Assembly (NCBI GenBank): GCA_001683845.1
Contig: LXQI01000009.1
Coordinates: forward strand, 31,444-95,443
Reading direction: 5' to 3'
Length of the DNA stretch: 64,000 bases
Source: Erythrobacter sp. ANT-B3C2
GTDB taxonomy: Bacteria; Pseudomonadota; Alphaproteobacteria; Sphingomonadales; Sphingomonadaceae
Part shown: piece after piece, positions 46,642 to 56,265 of the stretch
Position numbering within the stretch: position 1 is the first letter of the stretch
How the letters are laid out: every line of letters begins with the position of its first letter
Translations under genes and position numbers: made by a program
The notes under the pieces: generated by a model
The model's input: only the letters and a program-made list of their open reading frames with translations
Told to the model about the DNA's origin: nothing
Database searches by the model: none

Positions 46642-46691
46642 TGCGGGCGAATCAGCGGAATTGCGCGGTTTCTGCGGCCTTGAACGGCGCT

Positions 46692-46723
46692 TAACTTCTC
46701 TAACCCTCTTTAACTCATCTAAC
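46692..46723. repeat. Four TAAC boxes at 9-10-base spacing
   Basis: TAAC occurs at 46692, 46701, 46711 and 46720 in the run TTAACTTCTCTAACCCTCTT and on to TAACTCATCTAAC. The near helical-turn spacing puts all copies on one face of the DNA, as for an array of regulator half-sites. It lies 46 bases past the stop of the minus-strand lipoprotein gene. Confidence 0.45.
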
Positions 46724-46769
46724 TGCCTGAAGTTTTTGGAAATTGGATGAAGGGGAGGGCAGGGGGCGC

Positions 46770-47234
46770 TCAACCGGTCGCATCCAGCTCCTGCAGGCAG
46801 CCCATCGCCAGCAACGCCTGCTCGCGGGGGGCCGGGCTGTCTTGCGCCGCATCGCGCGGATCGGTCGGGGATTCGTCGGCCGAGCGGTCCGCCTGGCTGG
46901 CCAGCAGCTGAGCCCGGCGATCGTACAGCGCCTTGGCCTGGTCGACTGCTTGCATCTGCTGTTCGGTCAGCGCGCCGGACTGGCGGAACCGCTCGGTGAT
47001 GGACTCGATTGCCTGGCTGCACGCCAAGGCCTGTTCGTACGGGCTGGCCGCCTCCGGCATCGTGCCCCGGTTGCCGATCGAGAGCGCCTGCGCCGCCGCC
47101 CGCTCGGCCGCGCTGAACTGGCGCGCGGGTTCTTCGCCTGGCGGCGTCTGTGTGGTTTCCTCCGGGCTGGAGCAGGCAACCAGGAGCAGGGCAAGTGCGC
47201 CTTGCAGGGTGGGGCGGATGGCAAGAAACAGCAT
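46770..47234 (-). CDS. Small unknown lipoprotein
   Basis: The 154-residue precursor has a hydrophobic N-terminus with lipobox LLVAC (Cys near 21), then a Glu/Thr/Pro-rich spacer. The mature domain is helical, with FSAAERAAAQALSIGNRGTM, EQALACSQAIESITERFRQS and EQALLAMGCLQELDA. Two later cysteines may pair. No family is recognised. It diverges from the O-antigen ligase gene by 62 bases. Confidence 0.65.
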   Translation of the reverse strand: MLFLAIRPTLQGALALLLVACSSPEETTQTPPGEEPARQFSAAERAAAQALSIGNRGTMPEAASPYEQALACSQAIESITERFRQSGALTEQQMQAVDQAKALYDRRAQLLASQADRSADESPTDPRDAAQDSPAPREQALLAMGCLQELDATG

Positions 47235-47296
47235 GGGGCGGGCTTCTATTCCCGATGGCGGTTTCCTCCAACAAGGCATTTGGCTAGACGCGGCCG

Positions 47297-48661
47297 ATGC
47301 CCAGACGCGCCCTCTCGAATATTCCGTTCCTGCCGAGCCTTTCCTTCGGCCTGCTGCTGGCGCTGCTGGCGCTATTGTGGTTTGCCGGCGGCGCCTCGCG
47401 CGCCGATGTGATCGGGCAGGCGGTGACCCGGGGCGGCACCTGGGCGATCCTGATCGTCTTCGTCCTGTTCGCGGCTCGGCCCCGTTGGCAACCGGTGATG
47501 CCGGTGGCGCTGTTCGTGCTGGCGGCAATCGCGCTGGCAGCGCTGCAACTGATCCCTTTGCCGCCATCCGTGTGGACCGGCCTCCCCGGGCGCGAGCTGC
47601 TGGCGCAGGCGGCCATCGTGACCGGGCAGGAGCAGCCCTGGCGGCCGCTGTCGATCTCTCCGGCGGCGACCGCCAATGCGCTGTCCTCGCTGGTTGTGCC
47701 GTTCGCCACGCTGCTGGTGCTGGCCAGGCTGACGCAGGCCGAGCACCGGCGGATCGTGCCGGTTCTGCTGGGGCTGGTGCTGGCCTCCTCGATGATCGGG
47801 CTGCTGCAGTTTACTGGGGGGCATTTCGACCATCCAATGATTAATGACATCCCTGGTTATGTCAGCGCCTCTTTTGCCAATCGGAACCATTTTGCGCTGT
47901 TCGCCGCGATCGGCTGCCAGCTGGCGTTGGTGTGGGGCTTTCAGGAGCGGCAGGGCGCGCGCTGGAAGGGGCTGTTGGCGCTGGCGCTGCTGGCGCTGTT
48001 CGGGCTGATCATCCTGGCGACGGGCTCGCGGACGGGCATGGTGGTGGGTGTGCTCGGCATCGGCACCGGGCTGCTGATCGTGCGCCGTCGGATCATGGGT
48101 GAATTGCGCCGTCTGCCCCGCTGGGGCGCGATCGCTTTGGTCGCAGGGACCGTGGCACTTCTCCTCACCGCCGTGGCTCTCAGCGTGTCGCTTGACCGGG
48201 CCGTTTCGCTTGATCGAGCGCTGTCGCTGGAGGTGGGGGACGATCTCCGCCGGCAGGCCCTGCCCACCGTGTGGGCGATGACCGGAGCCTATTTCCCGGC
48301 CGGGGCTGGGTTGGGCACTTTTGACCCAGCCTATCGCATTGCCGAGCCCATGGGGTTGCTCAACCTGGAATATTTTAACCGCGCTCATAACGATCTGCTC
48401 GAGGTGGTGCTCGATGCGGGGCTGCCCGGTCTGTTTCTGCTGGCAGTGGCGATTGGCTGGTGGCTGTGGATGAGCCTGCGCGTTTGGCGCGCCAAGGATG
48501 GATCATCGGGCCTGCTGCCGCGTCTCGGCTCTGCCATGCTGCTGCTGGTGATTATTGCCAGTGCGGTGGATTATCCGGCGCGCACGCCGATGATCATGGC
48601 GCTGGTGGTGATCGCGGCGGTGTGGCTGAGTGGGCGCATGCCAAACAATGCACCACGGTAA
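47297..48661 (+). CDS. O-antigen ligase/polymerase family membrane protein (Wzy_C)
   Basis: The 454-residue protein has about 10-11 hydrophobic segments: LPSLSFGLLLALLALLWFAG at the start, WAILIVFVLFAARP, a VLLGLVLASSMIGLLQF segment and a C-terminal VVIAAVWLSG. The periplasmic-loop signature FANRNHFALFAAIGC and NRAHNDLLEVVLDAGLPGL is that of O-antigen ligase/Wzy_C proteins. It may ligate or polymerise the glycan built by the island that starts here. Confidence 0.85.
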   Translation: MPRRALSNIPFLPSLSFGLLLALLALLWFAGGASRADVIGQAVTRGGTWAILIVFVLFAARPRWQPVMPVALFVLAAIALAALQLIPLPPSVWTGLPGRELLAQAAIVTGQEQPWRPLSISPAATANALSSLVVPFATLLVLARLTQAEHRRIVPVLLGLVLASSMIGLLQFTGGHFDHPMINDIPGYVSASFANRNHFALFAAIGCQLALVWGFQERQGARWKGLLALALLALFGLIILATGSRTGMVVGVLGIGTGLLIVRRRIMGELRRLPRWGAIALVAGTVALLLTAVALSVSLDRAVSLDRALSLEVGDDLRRQALPTVWAMTGAYFPAGAGLGTFDPAYRIAEPMGLLNLEYFNRAHNDLLEVVLDAGLPGLFLLAVAIGWWLWMSLRVWRAKDGSSGLLPRLGSAMLLLVIIASAVDYPARTPMIMALVVIAAVWLSGRMPNNAPR

Positions 48662-48744
48662 GGGCTGACCCGAAGATCAGCGGGGCTTAAGGGCGCCTTC
48701 GTTGTTCTGCGGAGTCGAGCTGTCGCAAGGCTCGCTTACGAGGA

Positions 48745-50667
48745 TCAATGAACCAGCTCCAAGCGCTCCCTTTGTGCCACATGGACGTAATCAACGATTG
48801 TGTCAGTCGGGGTGTACTCGGGAAGCAGCTTGCACAGCAGATTGCGCGCACCGATCACGTCGCTGTTTTCGATGCAGGCCCGCATCTGGTCCAGCTGGGG
48901 GCGCAATTCGGCTAGCGGGACATGCGGTTCCCTGGCTTTCATGATACGTGGGTGCCCTGTCGGCAGCGGATCGTTGCCGATCAGGAGTTCCTCATAGAGC
49001 TTCTCGCCGGGTCGCAGCCCCACGGTAACGAGCTCGATGTCGCCGTGCGGGTGGTTCTCGTCACGCACGGTCAGGCCGGACAGCTCGATCAGGTTCCGGG
49101 CAAGATCGTAGATCCTGACCGGCTCACCCATGTCGAGGACGAACATCTCGCCGCCATGGGCCATGGCGCTGGCCTGCACCACCAGCTGCGTCGCCTCGGG
49201 GATGGTCATGAAGTAGCGGGTGATATCATGGTGGGTGATCGTCACCGGACCGCCAGCCTGGATCTGCTCGCGGAACAGGGGGACGACCGAGCCGCTGGAG
49301 CCCAGGACGTTCCCGAACCGGACCATCGACAGCTTGGTGGCGGGCTTGCTTGCCGCCAGTGCCTGCAGGCACATCTCCGACAGGCGCTTGCTGGCGCCCA
49401 TGATGTTGGTTGGCCGCACCGCCTTGTCGGTGCTGATCAGCACGAAATCCCGCACATTGTGCCTGATCGACAGTTCTGCCGCCAGCATCGTTCCGAAGAC
49501 GTTGTTGCGGATCCCCTCTAGCGGGTTGTGTTCCACCAACGGCACATGTTTGTAGGCGGCGGCGTGGAACACCATGGTCGGGCGCCAGCTCGCCAGGATT
49601 TCGTCCATCCGGACCGGATCCGTCACCGACCCGAGGAGCGGGACCAGCTCGACCGAGCAATGCTCGTTCAGGCTGCGATGAATGGCATAGAGCGCATATT
49701 CGCTCACATCGAGAAGGAGCAGGCGGGCAGGGCCCGCCTTGATGAGCTGGCGGCAGAGCTCGCTCCCGATCGAGCCACCTGCACCGGTGACCAAGATGGT
49801 GCTGCTGGCGATCCTTTCATGGACACTGTCACTATCGGAATCGACCGGATCGCGGCCCAGCAGGTCCTCGATCGTCAGTTCGCGCAAGTCGCTGATCTGG
49901 ACGCGCCCATGCGCCATGTCGAGCAGACCTGGAAGTGTGCACACACGCACGGATAGTTGCCGCAGGCTGGCAATGATCTCGTTTCGCTGCCGCCGTGAAA
50001 CCGAGGGCATCGCCAGCAGCACGTCGGCGATGGCCTCGCGCTCGATCAGACCGGCCAGGTGATCGCGCGCGAACACGCGCTTGCCCAGAATAGTGCTGCC
50101 CCGCAGCGAGGCATCGTCGTCGATAAAGCCAACGACCTTGATCTCCCGGCTTTGCGCCGCCGCGCGGGCAAGCTGGCGCCCAGAGGAACCGGCACCATAG
50201 ATGAGGACGCGCCTTTGCTCCGATGGCCGCGTGCCGAAGGACACGCGTTTCGTCAATAGCCACGAGGCGCCGATGCGAGAGGCGCAGACCGCTAGGAACA
50301 GCAGCACCGGCTGAATGAAGCCCAGCGTCCGCGGAATATTGTCGAACGCATAGGCGGAAATCAGTGTAGCATAGAGCACCGCATAGCAAACGATGGCAGC
50401 TCCGATCGTGACGATTTGCTGGCTTTCGAAATGGCGGAATACATCGCGGTAAAGGCCGGCCGTGGCGAAGATCGGCACGGCAATGAGAACAGAGAACGCG
50501 ACAGCTAGAGACGGCCGGCCGTCCAGTTCGATCCAGTATCCAAGCCGCAGGTAATAGGCGACCCAGACGGTGAGCGCGCAGAGCGCAACGTCCAGCGTGA
50601 CGACCATCAGGCGCTTGGACACCCTCGACATCGCGAGCAGTGGGCCTGAAACTCCGCTAAGCGCCAT
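48745..50667 (-). CDS. Membrane UDP-GlcNAc 4,6-dehydratase (PglF/WbpM type)
   Basis: The 640-residue protein has about four N-terminal transmembrane helices (VTLDVALCALTVWVAYYLRL and following), a first Rossmann-like domain (VLIYGAGSSGRQLARAA) and a C-terminal SDR domain. The latter has LVTGAGGSIGSELCRQLIKA, STDKAVRPTNIMGASKR and RFGNVLGSSGSVVPLF. As in PglF/WbpM, Met replaces the catalytic Tyr (MxxxK). It should yield UDP-4-keto-6-deoxy-GlcNAc, the first step to UDP-diNAcBac or UDP-QuiNAc. Confidence 0.9.
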   Translation of the reverse strand: MALSGVSGPLLAMSRVSKRLMVVTLDVALCALTVWVAYYLRLGYWIELDGRPSLAVAFSVLIAVPIFATAGLYRDVFRHFESQQIVTIGAAIVCYAVLYATLISAYAFDNIPRTLGFIQPVLLFLAVCASRIGASWLLTKRVSFGTRPSEQRRVLIYGAGSSGRQLARAAAQSREIKVVGFIDDDASLRGSTILGKRVFARDHLAGLIEREAIADVLLAMPSVSRRQRNEIIASLRQLSVRVCTLPGLLDMAHGRVQISDLRELTIEDLLGRDPVDSDSDSVHERIASSTILVTGAGGSIGSELCRQLIKAGPARLLLLDVSEYALYAIHRSLNEHCSVELVPLLGSVTDPVRMDEILASWRPTMVFHAAAYKHVPLVEHNPLEGIRNNVFGTMLAAELSIRHNVRDFVLISTDKAVRPTNIMGASKRLSEMCLQALAASKPATKLSMVRFGNVLGSSGSVVPLFREQIQAGGPVTITHHDITRYFMTIPEATQLVVQASAMAHGGEMFVLDMGEPVRIYDLARNLIELSGLTVRDENHPHGDIELVTVGLRPGEKLYEELLIGNDPLPTGHPRIMKAREPHVPLAELRPQLDQMRACIENSDVIGARNLLCKLLPEYTPTDTIVDYVHVAQRERLELVH

Positions 50668-50872
50668 TGTAACTCCAGGAACAAGAATGCACGGCGAACC
50701 GCTGGCGTATGGGCCGGCCCGCAGCGGGCCGGGATGCGTCTAATCGCGGGCGCTCTTACCCGATGCCACCGCCGAAAGTGAAGCTATTGATCCCACGCAA
50801 GGGTTTGCTACGACCCAGCGCGGGCCGCGGCGACGGCTTTTCCCTTTGTAAAGCGATGTGAACCTCAACCCG

Positions 50873-51904
50873 ATGTTCGAGAACAAGATCCTCCTTATCA
50901 CCGGCGGCACCGGCTCGTTCGGGTCGGCGGTGCTGCAGCGGTTCATCAATGAACCCTTCGCGGAAATCCGCATTTTCAGCCGCGACGAAAAGAAGCAGGA
51001 GGATCAGCGCCTCTTCTACCGTGACCCGAGATTGCGGTATTATCTGGGTGACGTGCGCGATACCCGCTCGATTGCCGCTGCGGTAACGGGCGTGAATTAC
51101 ATCTTCCATGCCGCCGCGCTCAAGCAGGTGCCTTCGTGCGAATTCCATCCGATGGAAGCGGTCAAGACCAACGTAATGGGCACGGACAATGTACTGGAAG
51201 CCGCGATCGCCGCGGGCGTCGAGCGCGTGGTCTGTCTCTCGACCGACAAGGCCGTCTACCCGATCAATGCCATGGGGATCTCCAAGGCGATGATGGAAAA
51301 GGTGATGGTAGCCAAATCGCGGCTCGCGCTCGGCACGAAGACGGTGATCAGCGGAACGCGGTACGGCAATGTCCTCGCCTCACGCGGGTCGGTGATCCCA
51401 TTGTTCGTTGACCAGGTGAGCAAGGGGCTGCCGCTGACGATCACCGATCTGTCGATGACCCGCTTCATGATGACTCTGGCCGAAGCGGTCGACTTGGTGC
51501 TCTATGCGTTCGAGAACGGCCGCAATGGCGACCTGTTTGTGCAGAAGGCCCCGGCGGCGACGATTGAGACGCTCGCGCGATCCGTCCTAGACGTGCTGGG
51601 TGCTTCCGACCATCCGATGAAGGTCATTGGCACGCGCCATGGCGAGAAGCTGTTCGAGACATTGCTGAGCCGCGAGGAGATGGCGATTGCCGATGACCAT
51701 GGTACCTACTTCCGTGTTCCCCCCGATAACCGGGACCTCAATTACGCGGCTTTCGTGGAAGAGGGCGAGCGGCGGATCTCCGAGGCCGAGGACTTCAATT
51801 CGCACAACGCCCGGCGTTTGGACGAAGCGGCCATGAGCGCGATCCTGCGCAGGCTCGAATACATGCAGTCGGTATTGCGCGGCGAAAAGACCGGAGCTGA
51901 TTGA
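50873..51904 (+). CDS. capE: UDP-GlcNAc 4,6-dehydratase/5-epimerase (CapE/WbjB type)
   Basis: The 343-residue soluble SDR has LLITGGTGSFGSAVLQRFIN, AALKQVPSCEFHPMEAVKTN, STDKAVYPINAMGISKAMME (MxxxK) and RYGNVLASRGSVIPLF. With the next two genes it matches the CapE-CapF-CapG route to UDP-N-acetyl-L-fucosamine. The start ATG 50873 (MFENKI) agrees with the family; GTG 50858 is an alternative. The stop overlaps capF (TGATG). Confidence 0.9.
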   Translation: MFENKILLITGGTGSFGSAVLQRFINEPFAEIRIFSRDEKKQEDQRLFYRDPRLRYYLGDVRDTRSIAAAVTGVNYIFHAAALKQVPSCEFHPMEAVKTNVMGTDNVLEAAIAAGVERVVCLSTDKAVYPINAMGISKAMMEKVMVAKSRLALGTKTVISGTRYGNVLASRGSVIPLFVDQVSKGLPLTITDLSMTRFMMTLAEAVDLVLYAFENGRNGDLFVQKAPAATIETLARSVLDVLGASDHPMKVIGTRHGEKLFETLLSREEMAIADDHGTYFRVPPDNRDLNYAAFVEEGERRISEAEDFNSHNARRLDEAAMSAILRRLEYMQSVLRGEKTGAD

Positions 51905-53013
51905 TGACCAGCAAGCGGATCGCGGTTTCCGGGGCAGATGGCTTCATCGGGCGCAACGTGCAGGTCCGCCTTGGCGAGTTGGGCATGGAGGTTCTGCCGC
52001 TGGTGCGGACCAGCGGGAGCGACGAGTGGTTCTGTGCCGTTGCACAGGCGGACGCGATCATTCACCTCGCCGGCGCCAACCGACCTGAGGATCCCGCCGA
52101 GTTCATGGCAGTCAATCACGGCACCGCAGAGCTGCTGGCCCAGGCGGTGCAGGCGGCGGGGCGGCCGGTGCGGATCGCCTTTGCCTCGACAATCCGGGCG
52201 AACGAGCCCACCGAATACGGTCGCAGCAAGCTGGCGGCGGAGGATCGGCTGCAAAGGATGGCGGGGGAAACCGGATCGCCACTCCATGTCCTGCGCCTGC
52301 CTAACGTCTTCGGCAAATGGGCGCGGCCGAACTACAATTCCGCAGTCGCGACTTTTTGCCACAATATTGCCCGCGATTTGCCAATCTTGGTTAACGACCC
52401 TGATGCCCCGTTGCGCTTGGTGTACATCGACGATGTCGTCGCGACGCTGGTTTCAATCGTCGAGGGGCGAGTGGCCAAGGGTATGGTGGAGCTGGACCCG
52501 ATCTTCGAGACGACCGTGGGGGGTGTAGCGGAGACGATTTCGGGCTTCCGGCGTGGGCGCGACGACAATGTGATCGACGCGGTGGGAACCGGGCTGACAC
52601 GCGCCCTGTACGCGACCTACGTATCCGCCCTGCCACCGCACGAGTTCAGCTATCCGCTCACCTTGCATACCGATCAGCGCGGCTCGTTCTCGGAGGTGCT
52701 CAAGACCCGGACCAGCGGGCAATTCTCCTTCTTCACCGCGCACCCGGGCGTCACCCGCGGCGGTCATTACCACCACACCAAGACGGAAAAATTCCTGATC
52801 GTGCAGGGACGGGCGCGGTTCCGCTTCCGTCATATCCTGTCCGGCGAGAGACACGAGATCGAGACCTCGGGCGAACACCCGCAGGTCGTCGAGACGGTTC
52901 CGGGATGGTCGCACGATGTCACCAATATCGGCGAAACGCAGTTGATCTCGCTGCTCTGGGCGAACGAGGTCTTCGACCGCGACCGCCCAGACACGGTCGC
53001 CGGGGAGACCTGA
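51904..53013 (+). CDS. capF: CapF/WbjC-type reductase with C-terminal cupin
   Basis: The 369-residue protein has an N-terminal SDR domain (RIAVSGADGFIGRNVQVRLG, ADAIIHLAGANRPEDPAEF, YGRSKLAAEDRL with YxxxK) and a C-terminal cupin (about 255-369: LTLHTDQRGSFSEVLKTRTS, GGHYHHTKTEKFLIVQGRAR). This bifunctional layout is that of CapF, which converts the CapE product to UDP-2-acetamido-2,6-dideoxy-L-talose. It is coupled to capE. Confidence 0.92.
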   Translation: MTSKRIAVSGADGFIGRNVQVRLGELGMEVLPLVRTSGSDEWFCAVAQADAIIHLAGANRPEDPAEFMAVNHGTAELLAQAVQAAGRPVRIAFASTIRANEPTEYGRSKLAAEDRLQRMAGETGSPLHVLRLPNVFGKWARPNYNSAVATFCHNIARDLPILVNDPDAPLRLVYIDDVVATLVSIVEGRVAKGMVELDPIFETTVGGVAETISGFRRGRDDNVIDAVGTGLTRALYATYVSALPPHEFSYPLTLHTDQRGSFSEVLKTRTSGQFSFFTAHPGVTRGGHYHHTKTEKFLIVQGRARFRFRHILSGERHEIETSGEHPQVVETVPGWSHDVTNIGETQLISLLWANEVFDRDRPDTVAGET

Positions 53014-53014
53014 C

Positions 53015-54169
53015 ATGGCACGGCTCAAGGTCACCACCGTCCTGGGCACCCGGCCGGAGATCATCCGGCTGTCGCGGGTGATCGCCAGGCTCGACCGTTA
53101 TACCGACCACCGCATCGTCCACACCGGGCAGAACTGGGACTTCGAGCTGAACGAAATGTTCTTCGGAGACCTCGAGGTGCGCCGGCCCGACCATTTCCTT
53201 GGCGTTGATACCTCCACGTTGGGTTCGGTGCTGGGCGGTATCCTGATCGGGACCGAACAGGTGCTCAGGGACGATCGGCCCGATGCACTGCTGGTGCTGG
53301 GCGATACGAACAGCGCCATCGCCGCGATCATGGCCCGGCGGATGAAAATCCCGATCTATCATATGGAAGCGGGCAATCGCAGCTTCGATCGCAACGTGCC
53401 CGAAGAGACCAACCGCCGCCTGGTCGACCACATTAGCGATTTCAACCTGGTCTACACCGAGCACGCCCGCCGGCATCTCCTGGCGGAGGGGATGCAGCAT
53501 CGCCGCGTTTATTTGACCGGATCGCCGATGCGCGAGGTGCTCGAGCATTACCGCGGCCGGATCGAACAATCCGACATCCTGCAACGCCTCGGCCTCACTG
53601 CGGGCGGCTACTTCGTCGTCTCGATGCACCGCGAGGAGAATGTCGACAGCAAAGCGCGGCTTGCCGGGTTGGTCGCCGCGCTGAACAGCCTGGCCAGTGA
53701 GCACGATGCCCCGGTGATCGTCTCCACGCACCCGCGCACGAGGAACCGGCTCGAAGCGCTGGAAGGCCAGGCGCTGGATGACCGGGTGCAATATCTCAAA
53801 CCCTTCGGCTTTCATGATTACAACCATCTGCAGATGCACGCGCGCTGCGCGATCTCGGACAGCGGGACGATTGCCGAGGAGAGTGCCATCCTGGACTTCC
53901 CCGCCGTGACCCCACGCGATGCGATCGAACGGCCCGAAGCGATGGATACCGGCAACATCATTGTCACAGGGGTCGGCACGGATGACATCCTCGCCGGAGT
54001 CGAGGCCGCTGTGGCCATGCACCACGAACACCGTCAGGCCGGAATCGCGGGAGAGGTTCCGAGAGATTACCGGATCACCAATACAAGCGAGCGCGTGGTG
54101 AAGCTCATCCTTGGAACCGCCCGCCTGTCGAACGCATGGGACGGTATCCGGATGCACGATTACGTCTGA
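53015..54169 (+). CDS. capG: UDP-N-acetyl-L-fucosamine synthase (CapG/WbjD type 2-epimerase)
   Basis: The 384-residue protein belongs to the non-hydrolysing UDP-GlcNAc 2-epimerase family: TVLGTRPEIIRLSRVI, LVLGDTNSAIAAIMARRMKI, YHMEAGNRSFDRNVPEETNR and VSMHREENVDSKARL, then ISDSGTIAEESAILDFPAVT. In this context, after CapE and CapF, C2 epimerisation would give UDP-L-FucNAc. The start is one base after the capF stop; the stop overlaps the glycosyltransferase (TGATG). Confidence 0.9.
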   Translation: MARLKVTTVLGTRPEIIRLSRVIARLDRYTDHRIVHTGQNWDFELNEMFFGDLEVRRPDHFLGVDTSTLGSVLGGILIGTEQVLRDDRPDALLVLGDTNSAIAAIMARRMKIPIYHMEAGNRSFDRNVPEETNRRLVDHISDFNLVYTEHARRHLLAEGMQHRRVYLTGSPMREVLEHYRGRIEQSDILQRLGLTAGGYFVVSMHREENVDSKARLAGLVAALNSLASEHDAPVIVSTHPRTRNRLEALEGQALDDRVQYLKPFGFHDYNHLQMHARCAISDSGTIAEESAILDFPAVTPRDAIERPEAMDTGNIIVTGVGTDDILAGVEAAVAMHHEHRQAGIAGEVPRDYRITNTSERVVKLILGTARLSNAWDGIRMHDYV

Positions 54170-55020
54170 TGGCGGCAGGGCCCCTGCGCGTTGCGGTAGT
54201 GCTGGTCAACTGGCGCGCCGCAGAGATGACCCTGCGCGCCGTGGACGCGGTCTTCGAGCAGACGCGTGCCCCGGACCACGTCTTCGTCGTCGATAACGGG
54301 AGCGCCGATGGCTCGGCGGAAACGCTACGCCTGGCGCTCGCTGGCCGTGCCGGGCGGGCGAGCCTGCTGGTCAACGAGCGCAATCTCGGCTTCGGCGGCG
54401 GGTGCAATCCGGCGATTAATGCGGCGCTGGCCGGAGGGTTCTCGCATATTTGGCTGCTCAACAACGATGCCGTGCCCGAGGCCGGCTGCCTCGCGGCGCT
54501 GCTCGACGCCGCGTCTGCTGCGTCGGGCCGTGTCGGTGCGGTCGGGTCGCTGCTGATCGATCCCGCCGGACACCATGAACCGCACTTCGGCAGCTGGATG
54601 CGCCCGGCGGCGCTGACCTGCGGCAATGTCGAGGCGCAAGGCGATCTGGACCGGCCCTATGCCTGGTGCACGGCCGCCTCGCTGTTGCTCGACGCGGGGG
54701 CGCTGGCGGATGTGGGAGCGTTTGACGAGGGCTTCTTCATGTATTGGGAGGATGCGGATCTAAGCCAGCGCTTGCGCGCGGCGGGCTACCGACTTGTCTG
54801 CGCCCCGGCTGCACGGGTGCTGCACGAAGCTGGCTCCAGCTCGACTTCCATCCCGGTGCAGCGCTATTTGTGGCATTTCGCCTCGCAACGTCGGTTCTTG
54901 CGCAAACACCATCGCCACTATCGCCTGGCGCTGTTCTGGCTCCGCGGCAAATTTCTTCTGAAGGCGCTGTTCGATCGCGATCTGGCCCGCTTCAGGGCCC
55001 TGCTGTCCGCGCAGCGATGA
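54169..55020 (+). CDS. Glycosyltransferase family 2 protein
   Basis: The 283-residue protein has the GT-A fold: VAVVLVNWRAAEMTLRAVDA, FVVDNGSADGSAETL, NLGFGGGCNPAINAAL, WLLNNDAVPEAGCL (the DxD-like site) and DEGFFMYWEDADLSQRLRAAG. It resembles rhamnosyl- or fucosaminyl-type transferases. It is coupled to capG, so adding L-FucNAc is a fair guess but not shown. Its end overlaps the opposite gene by 29 bases. Confidence 0.9.
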   Translation: MAAGPLRVAVVLVNWRAAEMTLRAVDAVFEQTRAPDHVFVVDNGSADGSAETLRLALAGRAGRASLLVNERNLGFGGGCNPAINAALAGGFSHIWLLNNDAVPEAGCLAALLDAASAASGRVGAVGSLLIDPAGHHEPHFGSWMRPAALTCGNVEAQGDLDRPYAWCTAASLLLDAGALADVGAFDEGFFMYWEDADLSQRLRAAGYRLVCAPAARVLHEAGSSSTSIPVQRYLWHFASQRRFLRKHHRHYRLALFWLRGKFLLKALFDRDLARFRALLSAQR

Positions 55021-56212
55021 GTGACCCTGCTGGCGACCTGTTCGTTGCCGCTTCTGATGTGCGAGTGAAGCCAAAGAACAGGAGCAGCAAGGTGAACAGG
55101 TAATTTTGAAAGAATGTAGACACTGCACCGACAAAATCGTTCTCAAATAAAGCGAAAGCCGTGACAAAGGCTATTGACAAAGCTGCCTTATTCAAATCTG
55201 CAAATAACTCACGTTTTACCACTAACCGATCAAACTTTGAAATAATGAATCCTAAAATACAGAACGATATAACAATCCCGGCCCATCCCGCAAAGTAGAG
55301 CGGATCGGTGGCCATCGAATTAGGATAATCTAGCTGATTGCGGCCGAGAAGGTCCTGAAGATAATATTGCTTTGTTGAAGTGCGCCCCAGGAGCTTGGCC
55401 TCCCGCGCTGCGTCTAAGAAGGCGAGTTTGGCGAGCAACGGCGTAAACATTTCAAGGTCGAACTGTCCAATCCTGTCAAGCAACCCCGCGTCCCGAAGAT
55501 CGGTTACGAGACTCAGACCGTCGAGCCGCTGATACACTTCCAGCAGAAGGTAATCGTTCAACGAGTTATACCCTTCCGATCGACGCATGCTGAAGAACAC
55601 GAATGTGCCGACAACGATAGCGGCCGCGATATAGACGCGGGCATTGCGATACAGGGACTGCACGAAAGCTGCAGGGCGCACGAAGCACAACATGTAGACG
55701 GCGAGAACAAGGAGACGTCCCCGTGAATCCGCTACGCCCATAAAGGGCAACGATGCGACAAGTGCGATCCCGACAAAGATACGCTGGCCGATCCTCTCGG
55801 AAGATTGGGAGAAGGCGTAGCCGAGTGCGAGCGGGACAAAGAGGATTTCATAGCCCCGCACAATGGCCAGTACGTAGATCGGCAGGCCTGAATATAGTTC
55901 GGCCATAAACTCCGACCCCTGTCGCCGGTTGAGGAGCCCGAAGGCGACAACGATCACAGCGTAGAGCACGGCAAGGGCGGGAATGGCAAAGGTTAGAATT
56001 GGGCGAGGCTGTAGCTTGTCGGGAGTTCCCGCCGCTGCAGCAGCGAGAGGGTCCGACTTCAAGTGGGCAAACAAAAATCCCGCCGCTAAGCCGATGATCA
56101 CCAGAATGCCAACGCCCAACGGCGGATAATAGCCAAGCTCCAGGGGTCTGCGGATGCTCGGCATCAACAACAGATAGACCACCACCTGGGCAAGAAAGAT
56201 CCATTTGAACAT
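54992..56212 (-). CDS. Wzy-like polysaccharide polymerase, putative
   Basis: The 406-residue protein has about ten hydrophobic segments: FLAQVVVYLLLMPSI at the start, ILTFAIPALAVLYAVIVVAF, and C-terminal IVISFCILGFIISKF and FTLLLLFFGF. A long polar loop (about residues 230-310) carries YNSLNDYLLLEVYQRLDGLS. It has no clear family signature but the size, topology and location suit an O-unit polymerase. GC content near its 3' end (55040-55300) is much lower than around it, which suggests foreign origin. Confidence 0.6.
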   Translation of the reverse strand: MFKWIFLAQVVVYLLLMPSIRRPLELGYYPPLGVGILVIIGLAAGFLFAHLKSDPLAAAAAGTPDKLQPRPILTFAIPALAVLYAVIVVAFGLLNRRQGSEFMAELYSGLPIYVLAIVRGYEILFVPLALGYAFSQSSERIGQRIFVGIALVASLPFMGVADSRGRLLVLAVYMLCFVRPAAFVQSLYRNARVYIAAAIVVGTFVFFSMRRSEGYNSLNDYLLLEVYQRLDGLSLVTDLRDAGLLDRIGQFDLEMFTPLLAKLAFLDAAREAKLLGRTSTKQYYLQDLLGRNQLDYPNSMATDPLYFAGWAGIVISFCILGFIISKFDRLVVKRELFADLNKAALSIAFVTAFALFENDFVGAVSTFFQNYLFTLLLLFFGFTRTSEAATNRSPAGSLIAARTAGP

Positions 56213-56265
56213 GAAGGACGTGTCCTATTGTCTTCAAGGGCGCATCTGCAATTCAGATCCGCCCT

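Larger units (their letters stand above)
46267..46769. other. Repeat-bearing gene-free scar
   Basis: About 500 bases with no supported gene. It contains three ~44-base imperfect repeats at 46510-46641 and four TAAC boxes at 46692-46723. It borders the type III RM remnants, so it is probably the far end of an eroded acquired segment. Confidence 0.55.
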
